The notes under the pieces were generated by a model. That model saw nothing but the letters and a program-made list of their open reading frames with translations. It did not search any database and had not been told where the DNA came from. The translations under genes and the position numbers were made by a program. From VAZQ01 sp963785745 (lineage in GTDB: Bacteria > Pseudomonadota > Alphaproteobacteria > Rhizobiales > Xanthobacteraceae), in contig CAWAWR010000016.1 of the NCBI GenBank assembly GCA_963785745.1, positions 186,001 through 250,000 on the forward strand: a stretch of DNA of 64,000 nt, given 5' to 3'. Shown here piece by piece: positions 8,097-15,736 of the stretch; positions within the stretch are counted from its first letter, which is position 1; every line of letters starts with the position of its first letter.

Positions 8097-9647
8097 TCAG
8101 TCAATCAGCGAGTAGCGGCCTTCCGCCGGATCGCGCTTGAGCCGGCCCTTTTTGCGCAGCGCTTCGAGCTCGAGCACGATCTCGCGGCCGTCGCCTGAGC
8201 CGAGCGCGGTCATCAGGTCCTCGAAATATTTTGGTCCGTCGCGCAGCGCCGCCTCTACCGAAGCAAAGCGCGCGCCCTGGTAATGCGGTGGCGCCGGAAT
8301 CTCGGCTTCGAGCTTCTTGCTGCTGCCGATCGCCATCGTGAGGTCGTAGCCGGCCTTGGCGCCGAGGCTGCCGTGGCTTGCCAGTGACGGATCGAGCGGA
8401 ATGGTGCGGAACGCGCTCGCCACCACGAAATCGCGGTCGGGCTGGAAGCGGGTCGCCAGCGCCCACTCCATCTGCTCGTCGGAGAAGATGTCGATGTCGG
8501 GATCGACCACGAACACGTTCTTGACGTTGGCGAGCGAGCCGAATGCCGCGGCGATGGCGTTGCGCGCCTCGCCCGGCACGCGCTGACGGATCGCGATGCG
8601 TACGTTGTAGACGCCGCCGGTCGCCGGCGGCGCATAGACCGCGACCGGCTCGCGCACGGCGCTTTCGAGCGCGCGCCAGATCAGCACCTCGGTGCGCAGC
8701 GTACAGAGCTGCGCGGTGTCGGTGCGGCTCATGGTCGGGCCGCCGATGGTGAGCGTCTGGAACAGCGCGTCCTCGCGCCGCGTGATGGCGGTGACGTGGA
8801 ACACCGGATTGGTCTTCACGCCGCCGTAGTAGCCGAGGAATTCGCCGTACGGGCCTTCCGGCTCCTTGTAGCCTTCCTCGCCGAGATAGCCTTCGATCAC
8901 CCATTCGGCGTCGGCCGGCACGCGCAGGTCGTTGGTGACGCTCTTCACCAGCGGCATCGGCGCGGCGCGCAGCGAGCCGAGCAGCTCCATCTCGTCGCCC
9001 GGCATCCGCATGGTCGCACCGAAATAGTCGACCGGATGTCCGCCGACCACGACGCTCATCGGCAGCCGTTCGCCGCGCGCCAGCGTCGCCAGATAGATGT
9101 TGCGCAGGTCGCTCGGCGCGACGAGATCGATGCCGGTGGTGTCGCGGCCGCGCACCATGAAGCGGCGCAGGCCCACATTGATCATTCCGGTCGCCGAATC
9201 GCGCGCGAAGTCCATGCCGGCGGAAATGTAGGGCCCGCCGTCCTTGCCGTGCTGCAGATGCACCGGCAACTTGGTCAGGTCGACGTCGGCGCCGGTCATG
9301 ACGACCTGCTGCACCGGCGCCTCGTTGCGGCTCACCTCGACGAATTCCGGCTTGCTGCGCAGCCGCCGCAGGATTTCCGGCAGCAGCTTTTGCGGCGTGG
9401 TGCCGAACGCCTTGGCGAAGCGGGTGCGGCTGGCGAGCGCATTGCCGATCAGCGGATGGCCGCCGGCATTCTCGAACAGCACCGCCTTGGGATTGCCTTC
9501 AAGCGTCGCGGCGACCTCGGACAGCTTGCTCGCCCCGCTGCGCCGCTCGATCTCGGCTTGATCGAGCTCTTCGACAAAACGGCGCAGCCGGTAGCGGTCG
9601 TAGTCGACCGGAGCCGCCGCCGTTGTTCCCACTTGCTCCACGCCCAT
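8097..9647 (-). CDS. UbiD-family decarboxylase
   Basis: A 516-residue member of the prenylated-FMN-dependent UbiD family of aromatic or acrylic acid (de)carboxylases. The fold is indicated by 'GNALASRTRFAKAFG', 'HLQHGKDGGPYISAGM', 'GINVGLRR'-like 'MINVGLRRFMVRG' and, most tellingly, 'EGPYGEFLGYYGGVKTNPVF', which carries the acidic residues of the active site. The ATG at 9647 has GAGG about 7 nt upstream. No ubiX-type flavin prenyltransferase is in the window, so the cofactor must come from elsewhere. Neighbours (Bug proteins, a second decarboxylase-like protein) suggest a role in degrading an aromatic acid; the substrate is unknown. Confidence 0.92.
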   Translation of the reverse strand: MGVEQVGTTAAAPVDYDRYRLRRFVEELDQAEIERRSGASKLSEVAATLEGNPKAVLFENAGGHPLIGNALASRTRFAKAFGTTPQKLLPEILRRLRSKPEFVEVSRNEAPVQQVVMTGADVDLTKLPVHLQHGKDGGPYISAGMDFARDSATGMINVGLRRFMVRGRDTTGIDLVAPSDLRNIYLATLARGERLPMSVVVGGHPVDYFGATMRMPGDEMELLGSLRAAPMPLVKSVTNDLRVPADAEWVIEGYLGEEGYKEPEGPYGEFLGYYGGVKTNPVFHVTAITRREDALFQTLTIGGPTMSRTDTAQLCTLRTEVLIWRALESAVREPVAVYAPPATGGVYNVRIAIRQRVPGEARNAIAAAFGSLANVKNVFVVDPDIDIFSDEQMEWALATRFQPDRDFVVASAFRTIPLDPSLASHGSLGAKAGYDLTMAIGSSKKLEAEIPAPPHYQGARFASVEAALRDGPKYFEDLMTALGSGDGREIVLELEALRKKGRLKRDPAEGRYSLID

Positions 9648-9701
9648 GGTCAACCTCGATGAATAATGCCGCGCGACACTAGCACCGCCGCCAAAGCCAC
9701 A

Positions 9702-10676
9702 CTAGCGCAGCGACTTGTCCACGGGCACAAACACGTCCTCGAGCGGGATGGGCCGCGCGATGAAGTTCTGCTCCACCATGTACTGCATGAGAGCATCGAG
9801 GCTCGGGCGGTTGGCCTCAATGCCGCAGGGATAGGGATCGCCGCCGAACACCTCGTCGAGCTCGTGCACGTCCTGGTGCAGCCACGGCAGCATCAGCGGA
9901 TGGCCGCGCTTGAGCCGCGACAGCGCGAGGTTCTTGGCGTCGACGAAGCCCTTGTAGAGCCGTTCGGCGACCGACGGGTCGCGTTCGTGGACGTCGCGGC
10001 GGATCACCACCAGATGCATCATCGGGAAGATGTGCGTCGTCTTGGCGAACGCGCGCTCGACCGCGCGCGCGTCGGGAAACAACGGCGCGATGTCGGGATG
10101 CGGGATCGGGTGCTGCGTGCCCATGATGACGTCGATCTCGCCTTGGGCCAGCAATTCGCTCAGCGACCGCCCCTGCGGATCGCGCTCGACCTTGATCGGC
10201 TTCAACAACGGCGGTGCGCTCGGCTCGCCGTGGGAGCCGGCATGATTGATGGCGCCCTCGATCCAGCGGCAGCCGGAAAGGTCGACGCCGTATTGATGCA
10301 TGAGGTGGCCGCGGATCCAGACCGCGGCGGTCATGGTGTACACCGGCACGCCGACGCGCTTGCCGGCGATGTCCTTCGGCTCGCGGATGCCGGCCTTGCG
10401 GTTGATGTAGATGTAGCCATGCCGGAACACGCGCGATGGAAACACCGGCAGGGCGACGAAGCTCCTGTCGCCGCGGCCGAGACGGCTGATGAATTCGGAA
10501 GAGGAGAACTCCGAGACGTCGAATTCTTGGCTGCCGCCCATGCGGTCGAAGATTTCGCGCGGATTTGAGAGGGCGATGAAGTCGATGTCGATGCCGTCGA
10601 CCTTGACGTCGCCGGTGCGCAACGCGTCGGTGCGGTCATAAAGCCCGCAGGCCAGGGAAAGCTTGAGCCGGGACAC
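9702..10676 (-). CDS. 4,5-dihydroxyphthalate decarboxylase-like / substrate-binding-like protein
   Basis: A 324-residue protein with the family start 'LKLSLACGLYDRTDALRTG' and 'VDGIDIDFI', then 'FDVSEFSSSEFISRLGRG', 'FRHGYIYINRKAGI' and 'IAGKRVGVPVYTMTAAVWIRG'. The fold is that of periplasmic binding proteins, but no signal peptide is visible, as in the decarboxylase group. Family members are annotated as 4,5-dihydroxyphthalate decarboxylases; only a few have been tested. The GTG start at 10676 has GAGG about 7 nt upstream. It follows the UbiD gene's 5' side on the same strand with a 54-nt gap, so the two decarboxylase-type genes are probably co-transcribed. Confidence 0.85.
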   Translation of the reverse strand: MSRLKLSLACGLYDRTDALRTGDVKVDGIDIDFIALSNPREIFDRMGGSQEFDVSEFSSSEFISRLGRGDRSFVALPVFPSRVFRHGYIYINRKAGIREPKDIAGKRVGVPVYTMTAAVWIRGHLMHQYGVDLSGCRWIEGAINHAGSHGEPSAPPLLKPIKVERDPQGRSLSELLAQGEIDVIMGTQHPIPHPDIAPLFPDARAVERAFAKTTHIFPMMHLVVIRRDVHERDPSVAERLYKGFVDAKNLALSRLKRGHPLMLPWLHQDVHELDEVFGGDPYPCGIEANRPSLDALMQYMVEQNFIARPIPLEDVFVPVDKSLR

Positions 10677-10748
10677 GTCGAAACCTCGCGGATGGAAAGA
10701 AGGCGGCGGGAGGCTCCTCTCTAGCACGGGAGCCGCATCCTTCCACAT

Positions 10749-10857
10749 CGTCATGCCCGGCCTTGTACCGGGCGTCCGCGTTTGCGAGCGGCGCAATACG
10801 GAAGACGTGGATGGCCGGGACACAGGCGTACACGTCTCGAGCAGCCCGGCCATGACG
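10749..10857. repeat. CATGCCCGGC-type intergenic palindrome (copy R2)
   Basis: The left arm begins CGTCATGCCCGGCCTTGT and the right arm ends GCAGCCCGGCCATGACG; the inner arms read GGGCGTCCGCGT and ACGTGGATGGCC. It lies between the decarboxylase-like gene and the gene ending at 10881. Similar copies are at 45515-45602 and 50675-50761. Confidence 0.7.
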
Positions 10858-10880
10858 CCTTCTATCGAACGGTCGCGATA

Positions 10881-11717
10881 CTAGACGAACAGGAGGCGCG
10901 CCGCAGCGGCGACGCTGCCCAGGAGCGCGACGAGCGACTGGAGGAAAGTCGGCGCCGGTGGTGCGGGGGTCTCCTCCGCCGCCAGGTCGATGTCGTTGAT
11001 CTGTCCGGCGTCGGCGATTTCGATGGCCTCTTCCGGCGACGCGAGCGCCAAGGTCTGGCCGGGTGCGCGGTCGGCCGCCGGCTCATGGCCGTTCTCGGCG
11101 AGCCAGGCCTCGGCCGCTGCCATCACGGCGTTCTCGGCCGCGACGCTGCCGTACTGGACCTCCTGCAAGCGGTCGTTGCGCCACCACGGCAACCGGCCGA
11201 CCAGCGAAACGGAATCGCCGTCGCGCATGACGTTGTCCGCGGCGTCTTCAGAACCCTGCGCGAAGATCTGCGGTGCGGCTGCCGCACGGTGCAGGATCGG
11301 ACGAGGCGACGCGACAACGGTTCGCGCCCGCTGGCCGTTCTCGACGCGCGCCCGCTGCGCGTTCGATGGGGCCGGGCGTCGGCTCGCCACGGTGTTGGCG
11401 GTCTTCTTCGAATTGGAATTGCTCCGTGCCGTCTTCGACGACGGCTGGGCCGGCGCTATGGCGGCCTGCCGCGCGTTCTTTCTGGAGGCCACTGTTCTCG
11501 TCGCCTTGTTGGATGTCTTAGCGACAGTCTTCGCGGTTTTGGTCGTGGCGGCGCGCGTGGCGCTCTTGGCCTGATCGGGCCCCGGCACCAGCTGAAGCGG
11601 CGCCTTCTGAGCTTGCGCGTGGGACGCCGCAGCAACAATTGTCGTCAAGACAATAAGTGCCGCGCCCGCCGACGTGGCCATGCGGATAATCGCCATCGAA
11701 TCATTTCCCTTTGCCAT
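10881..11717 (-). CDS. Exported Ala/Lys/Ser-rich protein of unknown function
   Basis: 278 residues, not recognised. There is a hydrophobic N-terminal segment ending near Ala-Gln-Ala-Gln (residues 14-36), then a basic low-complexity stretch rich in Lys, Ser, Thr and Arg (residues 45-135), an acidic C-terminal half with 'SVAAENAVMAAAEAWLAENG', and a final hydrophobic tail of about 20 residues. The two hydrophobic ends suggest an exported protein with a C-terminal anchor. The basic linker could bind peptidoglycan or nucleic acid, but nothing confirms it. An alternative start is ATG 11696. Confidence 0.6.
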   Translation of the reverse strand: MAKGNDSMAIIRMATSAGAALIVLTTIVAAASHAQAQKAPLQLVPGPDQAKSATRAATTKTAKTVAKTSNKATRTVASRKNARQAAIAPAQPSSKTARSNSNSKKTANTVASRRPAPSNAQRARVENGQRARTVVASPRPILHRAAAAPQIFAQGSEDAADNVMRDGDSVSLVGRLPWWRNDRLQEVQYGSVAAENAVMAAAEAWLAENGHEPAADRAPGQTLALASPEEAIEIADAGQINDIDLAAEETPAPPAPTFLQSLVALLGSVAAAARLLFV

Positions 11718-11848
11718 GTCGGGAAGCGTTCATTCGCCCTTGCGTCGGTGGCCTCAACTTGACTGAATTGTGGAATTCTTAGGCTTCGGCGGCGGGAAAG
11801 CGGCGGTTCCCCGTGTTCCACAGCTCGATACCAACAAAGGAAGCAGCC

Positions 11849-12055
11849 ATGAACGAGGACGTCTTCAACACCAGCATCAGGAAGTTCCTCAAGACGGTTG
11901 GCGTAACGGCGCAACGCGAGATCGAGAAGGCGGTCCGGCAGGCGCTGGCCGACGGTAAGCTCAAGGGCAATGAGAAGCTCGCGGCGCAGGCGACTGTCAC
12001 CATCGGAACTTTGCAGTTCCGCCACGAGATCAGCGAGACGATCGAACTCGCTTAG
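11849..12055 (+). CDS. DUF6494-like small protein
   Basis: 68 residues. The pattern 'MNEDVFNTSIRKFLKTVGVT' followed by 'QREIEKAVRQALADGKLKG' and a short beta-rich C-terminus matches the small DUF6494 proteins common in Proteobacteria; the function is unknown. The ATG at 11849 is supported by AAAGGAAG 7-14 nt upstream. A perfect hairpin follows 20 nt after the stop. Confidence 0.8.
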   Translation: MNEDVFNTSIRKFLKTVGVTAQREIEKAVRQALADGKLKGNEKLAAQATVTIGTLQFRHEISETIELA

Positions 12056-12074
12056 CGGCGCCTTGCAATAGAGA

Positions 12075-12100
12075 AGGGCCGGGGGATGAGCCCCGGCCCT
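12075..12100 (+). terminator. Hairpin terminator, possibly bidirectional
   Basis: A perfect 10-bp inverted repeat AGGGCCGGGG / CCCCGGCCCT with a six-base loop lies between the convergent DUF6494-like and Bug genes. Only a weak T-rich stretch follows (TCTTGTTG), so termination may be partial. Confidence 0.6.
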
Positions 12101-12128
12101 CCCTCAGGTCTTGTTGTGGCAGAGCCGT

Positions 12129-13109
12129 TCAGTCGATGATGACGCCCGACGCCTTGATCGGGACCGACCACTTCGCGATCTCGTTCTTCACGAGGTCGGC
12201 GAGATATTGCGGTGTCATCTCGCTTGGCGTTGCGATCTTCGCGCCGAGGCCCGCGAGCTTGCCGCTCACCAGCGGCGACTTCATTGCCTCGACCGCGGCC
12301 GCGTTGAGTCTGGCGACGACGTCGGCCGGCGCGTTCCGGGGCAGGAAGATCGCGTTCCAGGTGTAGGCGATCAGCTCCTTCGGGCCGTTCTGCTCGATCG
12401 CGGTCTGGAGATCCGGCAGCGCCTTGGAGCGTTCCTTGTCGAAGATCGCCAGCGCCCTGACGGTGCCGTTATCGACATGCGGCTTGGCGGTCGTGATGAT
12501 CTCGCACAGGAAGTCGATCCGTCCGGCGGCAAGGTCGATCATCGCCGGGCCGGTGCCTTTGTAGGGAATGTGATTGATATTGGTCTTGAGCAGGTAGTTG
12601 AGGAGCACGCAGCCGAGATGCGTGGCCGAGCCGGCGCCGGCCGAGCCGAATTGCATCTTGCCCTGGTTCTTCTGTGCGTAGGCAATAAACTCCGCGAAGT
12701 TCTTGACCGGCAGGTCCTTGCGCACGGTCAGGATGATCGGAACTTCCGCCAGCAGCGCGACCGGTGTGAAGTCGGTCATCGCGTTGTAGAGCGGCTTCTT
12801 ATAGAGCGTCTGCCCCTGGGCGTGGGTGCCGACGGTTCCGAGGACGAACGTGTAGCCATCCGGTTTGGAATCTGCGACGCGCCGGGAGCCGGTCTGGCCG
12901 CCGCCGCCGCCGACATTTTCGATCACGATCTGCTGGCCGAGGATTTCACCCATGCGGGCGCCGACCACGCGGCCCAGCACGTCGGTCGGGCCTCCCGCCG
13001 CGAACGGGATCACCATGGTCATCGGCCGGGTGGGAAAGTTCTGCGCCGCAGTACCGGCGGTGAGCGCGAGCAGGGCCCCTATGGTCGCAACCGAAAGCCG
13101 ATTGATCAT
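12129..13109 (-). CDS. Bug/TctC-family periplasmic substrate-binding protein
   Basis: 326 residues. A signal peptide ends near Gly-Thr-Ala-Ala-Gln, followed by 'MTMVIPFAAGGPTDVLGRVV', 'IVIENVGGGGGQTGSRRVA', 'INHIPYKGTGPAMIDLAAGR' and 'FGSAGAGSATHLGCVLL', the classical Bug pattern. GGGAGGAAACA directly before ATG 13109 fixes the start. It stands alone between the DUF6494-like gene (convergent) and the palindrome pair at 13180-13344, and has no adjacent TctAB membrane genes. The ligand is unknown. Confidence 0.92.
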   Translation of the reverse strand: MINRLSVATIGALLALTAGTAAQNFPTRPMTMVIPFAAGGPTDVLGRVVGARMGEILGQQIVIENVGGGGGQTGSRRVADSKPDGYTFVLGTVGTHAQGQTLYKKPLYNAMTDFTPVALLAEVPIILTVRKDLPVKNFAEFIAYAQKNQGKMQFGSAGAGSATHLGCVLLNYLLKTNINHIPYKGTGPAMIDLAAGRIDFLCEIITTAKPHVDNGTVRALAIFDKERSKALPDLQTAIEQNGPKELIAYTWNAIFLPRNAPADVVARLNAAAVEAMKSPLVSGKLAGLGAKIATPSEMTPQYLADLVKNEIAKWSVPIKASGVIID

Positions 13110-13179
13110 TGTTTCCTCCCTGGAAGTCCGTCGACTAGGTCCGGTTGCCGGTCTCCGGTCAAGGCGGCGAGCCACCGCA

Positions 13180-13256
13180 CTAGTGTGGCGGTTCAGAAGT
13201 CCGCATCATTCTCGCGGCCATTTCGACATGCGGACTTCTGAACCAAACCACACTAA
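13180..13256. repeat. CTAG-ended palindrome, element A
   Basis: The left arm starts CTAGTGTGGCGGTTCAGAAG and runs to TCCGCAT at 13206. The right arm from 13228 reads ATGCGGACTTCTGAACC, then AAACCACACTAA. The arms pair over about 25 bp with one extra A, and the right-hand CTAG has decayed to CTAA. The loop is about 21 nt. Confidence 0.85.
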
Positions 13257-13269
13257 ATTCAACGAGTTG

Positions 13270-13344
13270 CTAGTGTCCTTCAATTCCGAAGTTCGTAAAT
13301 GAGGGTGCCGCAAGACGATACGAACTTCGGAATCGGGACACTAG
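13270..13344. repeat. CTAG-ended palindrome, element B
   Basis: The left arm CTAGTGTCCTTCAATTCCGA (continuing AGTTCGTA to 13297) pairs with TACGAACTTCGGAATCGGGA followed by CACTAG at 13319-13344. Both CTAG ends are intact and the loop is 21 nt. It lies 13 nt from element A and 60 nt upstream of the aspartate dehydrogenase gene. Confidence 0.88.
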
Positions 13345-13404
13345 CTGCCGCCGCTTGTCGACGATAACGCCCCCGCGTATGACCGGTTCGGATCGGAGAC
13401 GCTC

Positions 13405-14205
13405 ATGACCCGCGTTGCCATAGCCGGCCTCGGCGCCATCGGACGCGTGCTGGCGCGCCGCCTCCATGAGGGGATTCCAGGCCTGACACTTGCCTGCGCA
13501 TCGGTCCGCGACCGCGCCAAGGCGCAAGCCTGGCTCGACGAACAGCGCATCGTCTGTCCGCTGGTGGAACTCGACGCCATGCCCGATCACGCTGATCTCG
13601 CGGTCGAATGTGCACCGGCGGCAGCGATCGAGAGTATCTGCCGGCCGATGCTCGAGGCCGGCAAGGCGGTGATGGTGCTGAGCGCCGGGGCGCTCCTGAC
13701 AAGACCGCACCTAATGGACCTGGCGCAGGCCAAAGGTGGCCAGATCATCGTCCCGACCGGGGCGTTGCTGGGGCTCGATGCCGTGACGGCAGCTGCCGAG
13801 GGCCGTATCGCATCGGTCCGGATGACCACTCGCAAACCCCCCAACGGGCTCGCCGGGGCGCCCTACCTGACGGCGAATGGGATATCGGTCGATGGGCTCA
13901 ACGCCCCGAAGCGGGTGTTCGTCGGCAATGCGCGGGAGGCGGCGGCCGGGTTCCCGGCGAACGTGAATGTGGCGGCCGCCCTCTCGCTGGCCGGGATCGG
14001 CCCGGAACAGACCACCATCGAAATCTGGGCTGACCCGTCGGTCGACCGGAATTGCCATTCCATTGAGGTCGAAGCGGATTCTGCTCGTTTCTCGTTAACT
14101 ATCGAGAACGTTCCTTCGGAAAATCCAAAAACCGGAAAGATAACCGCGCTATCGGTTTTGGCAGCTCTGAGGAAACTGCATGCCCCCCTCCGGGTCGGGA
14201 CTTGA
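13405..14205 (+). CDS. nadX: L-aspartate dehydrogenase
   Basis: A 266-residue NAD(P)-dependent enzyme that oxidises L-aspartate to iminoaspartate, which can feed NAD synthesis or ammonia release. The N-terminal Rossmann motif is 'VAIAGLGAIGRVLARRL' (residues 4-20). Central 'VPTGALLGLDAVTAA' and 'TTRKPPNGL' are the aspartate dehydrogenase signatures, and the C-terminus has 'FPANVNVAAALSLAGIG', containing the conserved Asn-Val-Asn. Length matches the family. No nadA or nadC neighbour is present, so its pathway role is open. Confidence 0.88.
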   Translation: MTRVAIAGLGAIGRVLARRLHEGIPGLTLACASVRDRAKAQAWLDEQRIVCPLVELDAMPDHADLAVECAPAAAIESICRPMLEAGKAVMVLSAGALLTRPHLMDLAQAKGGQIIVPTGALLGLDAVTAAAEGRIASVRMTTRKPPNGLAGAPYLTANGISVDGLNAPKRVFVGNAREAAAGFPANVNVAAALSLAGIGPEQTTIEIWADPSVDRNCHSIEVEADSARFSLTIENVPSENPKTGKITALSVLAALRKLHAPLRVGT

Positions 14206-14378
14206 GGGGGCCGGACCGTGTTAACGCCGCCTGGTAGGGTCATGAATTTGCAGGTGTTTTCGCAAATCAAGATTTTTGCGCTATCATGCGGTTCTGCCCG
14301 GGTGGATCGGTCCGGGTTCCATGGGCGGGGGCCTCGGGGTGGGGGTTCCCCCGTAAATCGTTTCCCGCCAATACTTTT

Positions 14379-14403
14379 GAACCTTGTCGCACCCCCCTGC
14401 GAC
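14379..14403 (+). promoter_or_regulatory. Candidate ECF-type promoter with GTCGCA/TGCGAC dyad
   Basis: TGAACC (14378-14383) is followed after 16 nt by CGAC (14400-14403) and sits 28 nt upstream of the sigma factor ATG, resembling GGAACC-N16-CGTY ECF promoters and so possible autoregulation. The spacer holds a six-base inverted repeat GTCGCA/TGCGAC around a C run. Weak match; inferred. Confidence 0.3.
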
Positions 14404-14430
14404 TAACCTAACGAGTTCGGCCGTCAGGCA

Positions 14431-14991
14431 ATGCAATCCACTTCGGACGATGTCCTCATCGGACGCATTGCAACCGGCGATCGGCTTGCCATGCAGGTGC
14501 TGTTCGCGCGGCACCATGTACGGATCTACCGGTTCGTGTTGCGTTTGGTTCGGGATAAGTCGGTAGCGGAAGACCTGATCAGCGAAGTGTTTCTTGACGT
14601 GTGGCGTCAGGCTGGTCGGTTCGAGGGGCGGTCGCAGGTATCAACCTGGTTGCTGGCGATCGCTAGGTTCAAAGCCCTGTCTGCGCTTCGGCGCCGGCCG
14701 GACGAAGAACTGGACGACGAGGCGGCCGAGGCAATCGAGGATCCCTCTGACGATCCGGAAGTTGCCCTGGATAAGAAGGATAAAAGTGCGGCGATCCGAA
14801 AGTGTCTTGAGAAGCTTTCGGCGGAACATCGGGAGATCATCGATCTGGTCTACTACCACGAAAAGTCTGTGGAAGAAGTCGCCCAGATCGTCGGAATTCC
14901 GGAAAATACCGTGAAAACGCGCATGTTCTACGCGCGCAAGCGGTTAGCAGAGCTGCTTAAGGCAGCAGGAATTGAAAGAGGTTGGCCATGA
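14431..14991 (+). CDS. ECF-family RNA polymerase sigma factor
   Basis: 186 residues. Region 2 covers about 20-90 ('LFARHHVRIYRFVLRLV', 'AEDLISEVFLDVWRQAGRFE', 'STWLLAIARFKALSALRR'). An acidic linker rich in Asp and Glu follows (95-115), then region 4 (125-178) with 'LSAEHREIIDLVYYHEKSVE' and 'IPENTVKTRMFYARKRLAEL', the DNA-binding helix-turn-helix. It would direct polymerase to stress or envelope promoters and be held by the anti-sigma factor encoded next. The stop overlaps the next gene's start (ATGA). Confidence 0.95.
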   Translation: MQSTSDDVLIGRIATGDRLAMQVLFARHHVRIYRFVLRLVRDKSVAEDLISEVFLDVWRQAGRFEGRSQVSTWLLAIARFKALSALRRRPDEELDDEAAEAIEDPSDDPEVALDKKDKSAAIRKCLEKLSAEHREIIDLVYYHEKSVEEVAQIVGIPENTVKTRMFYARKRLAELLKAAGIERGWP

Positions 14992-15656
14992 TGAGCTTGA
15001 ACAGAGAAGCGCCCGAGCGCCAGGACATCGAGGCCCTCCTGCCGTGGCACGCGGCCGGCACGCTCAGCCGTCGTGACTCCGATCGCGTCGAGCAGGCGCT
15101 TGCCAGCGACCGTGAACTCGCCCGCCGCTACGAGCTGGTTCGCGAAGAGCTCAACGAGACCATCCACCTCAACGAGACGCTCGGTGCCCCGTCGGCGCGA
15201 GCCATGGAAAAACTGTTTGCCGCGATCGACGCCGAGGCGCCGGTGGCTAAGAAAGCCTCCTTCAATTTCGTGGGCCGCGTCGTCGAGTTCATGTCGAGCT
15301 TCAGCCCGCGCACGCTGGCTTACGCCGGAACCGCCGCTGCGATCGCGTTGCTGGTTCAGGCCGCGGTCCTGACCACCGTGGTTGTCCGCGATCAGGGTGG
15401 CACGACCCACGAGCTCGCCTCGCATGACAACGGCATCCAGCGCGCGGTTGTGCGCTTCACCGCCGGTGCCACGCTCGCCGACGTGACCCGCTTCCTCGAC
15501 GTCAACAAAGCGATGGTCGTCAGTGGTCCGAACCGCGGCGGCATGTACGACATCCAGCTGGCCGGTTCGCCGATGCCGGAAGCCGACTTCACCCGCGCGA
15601 TCCAACGCATGAAGGCCGAATCCAGGATCGTCGAGTTCATCGCGATCAAGAACTAG
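14988..15656 (+). CDS. Membrane anti-sigma factor
   Basis: 222 residues. The cytoplasmic N-terminal domain has 'DIEALLPWHAAGTLSRRD', the helix pattern of anti-sigma domains; it has a His but no CxxC, so it is not a zinc-type (ZAS) domain. One transmembrane segment lies at about 109-133. The periplasmic C-terminal part is about 90 residues. ATG 14988 overlaps the sigma stop and GAAAGAGG precedes it. Coupled expression with the sigma factor implies that it binds and inhibits that factor. The signal is presumably sensed by the periplasmic part, perhaps with the subtilisin-like protein encoded downstream. Confidence 0.85.
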   Translation: MMSLNREAPERQDIEALLPWHAAGTLSRRDSDRVEQALASDRELARRYELVREELNETIHLNETLGAPSARAMEKLFAAIDAEAPVAKKASFNFVGRVVEFMSSFSPRTLAYAGTAAAIALLVQAAVLTTVVVRDQGGTTHELASHDNGIQRAVVRFTAGATLADVTRFLDVNKAMVVSGPNRGGMYDIQLAGSPMPEADFTRAIQRMKAESRIVEFIAIKN

Positions 15657-15736
15657 CTGTTCAATCCGGCGTCAGCACTTACGCTGACGCCAGTGCCTAG
15701 AGGCCGCAGCGGGGCCGGCCATCTTGGGAGCGAACC

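Noticed and set aside
14336..14352. GGGGGTTCCCCC palindrome as a regulator site
   Set aside because: Only six bases per arm in a G/C-rich stretch; too simple to call.
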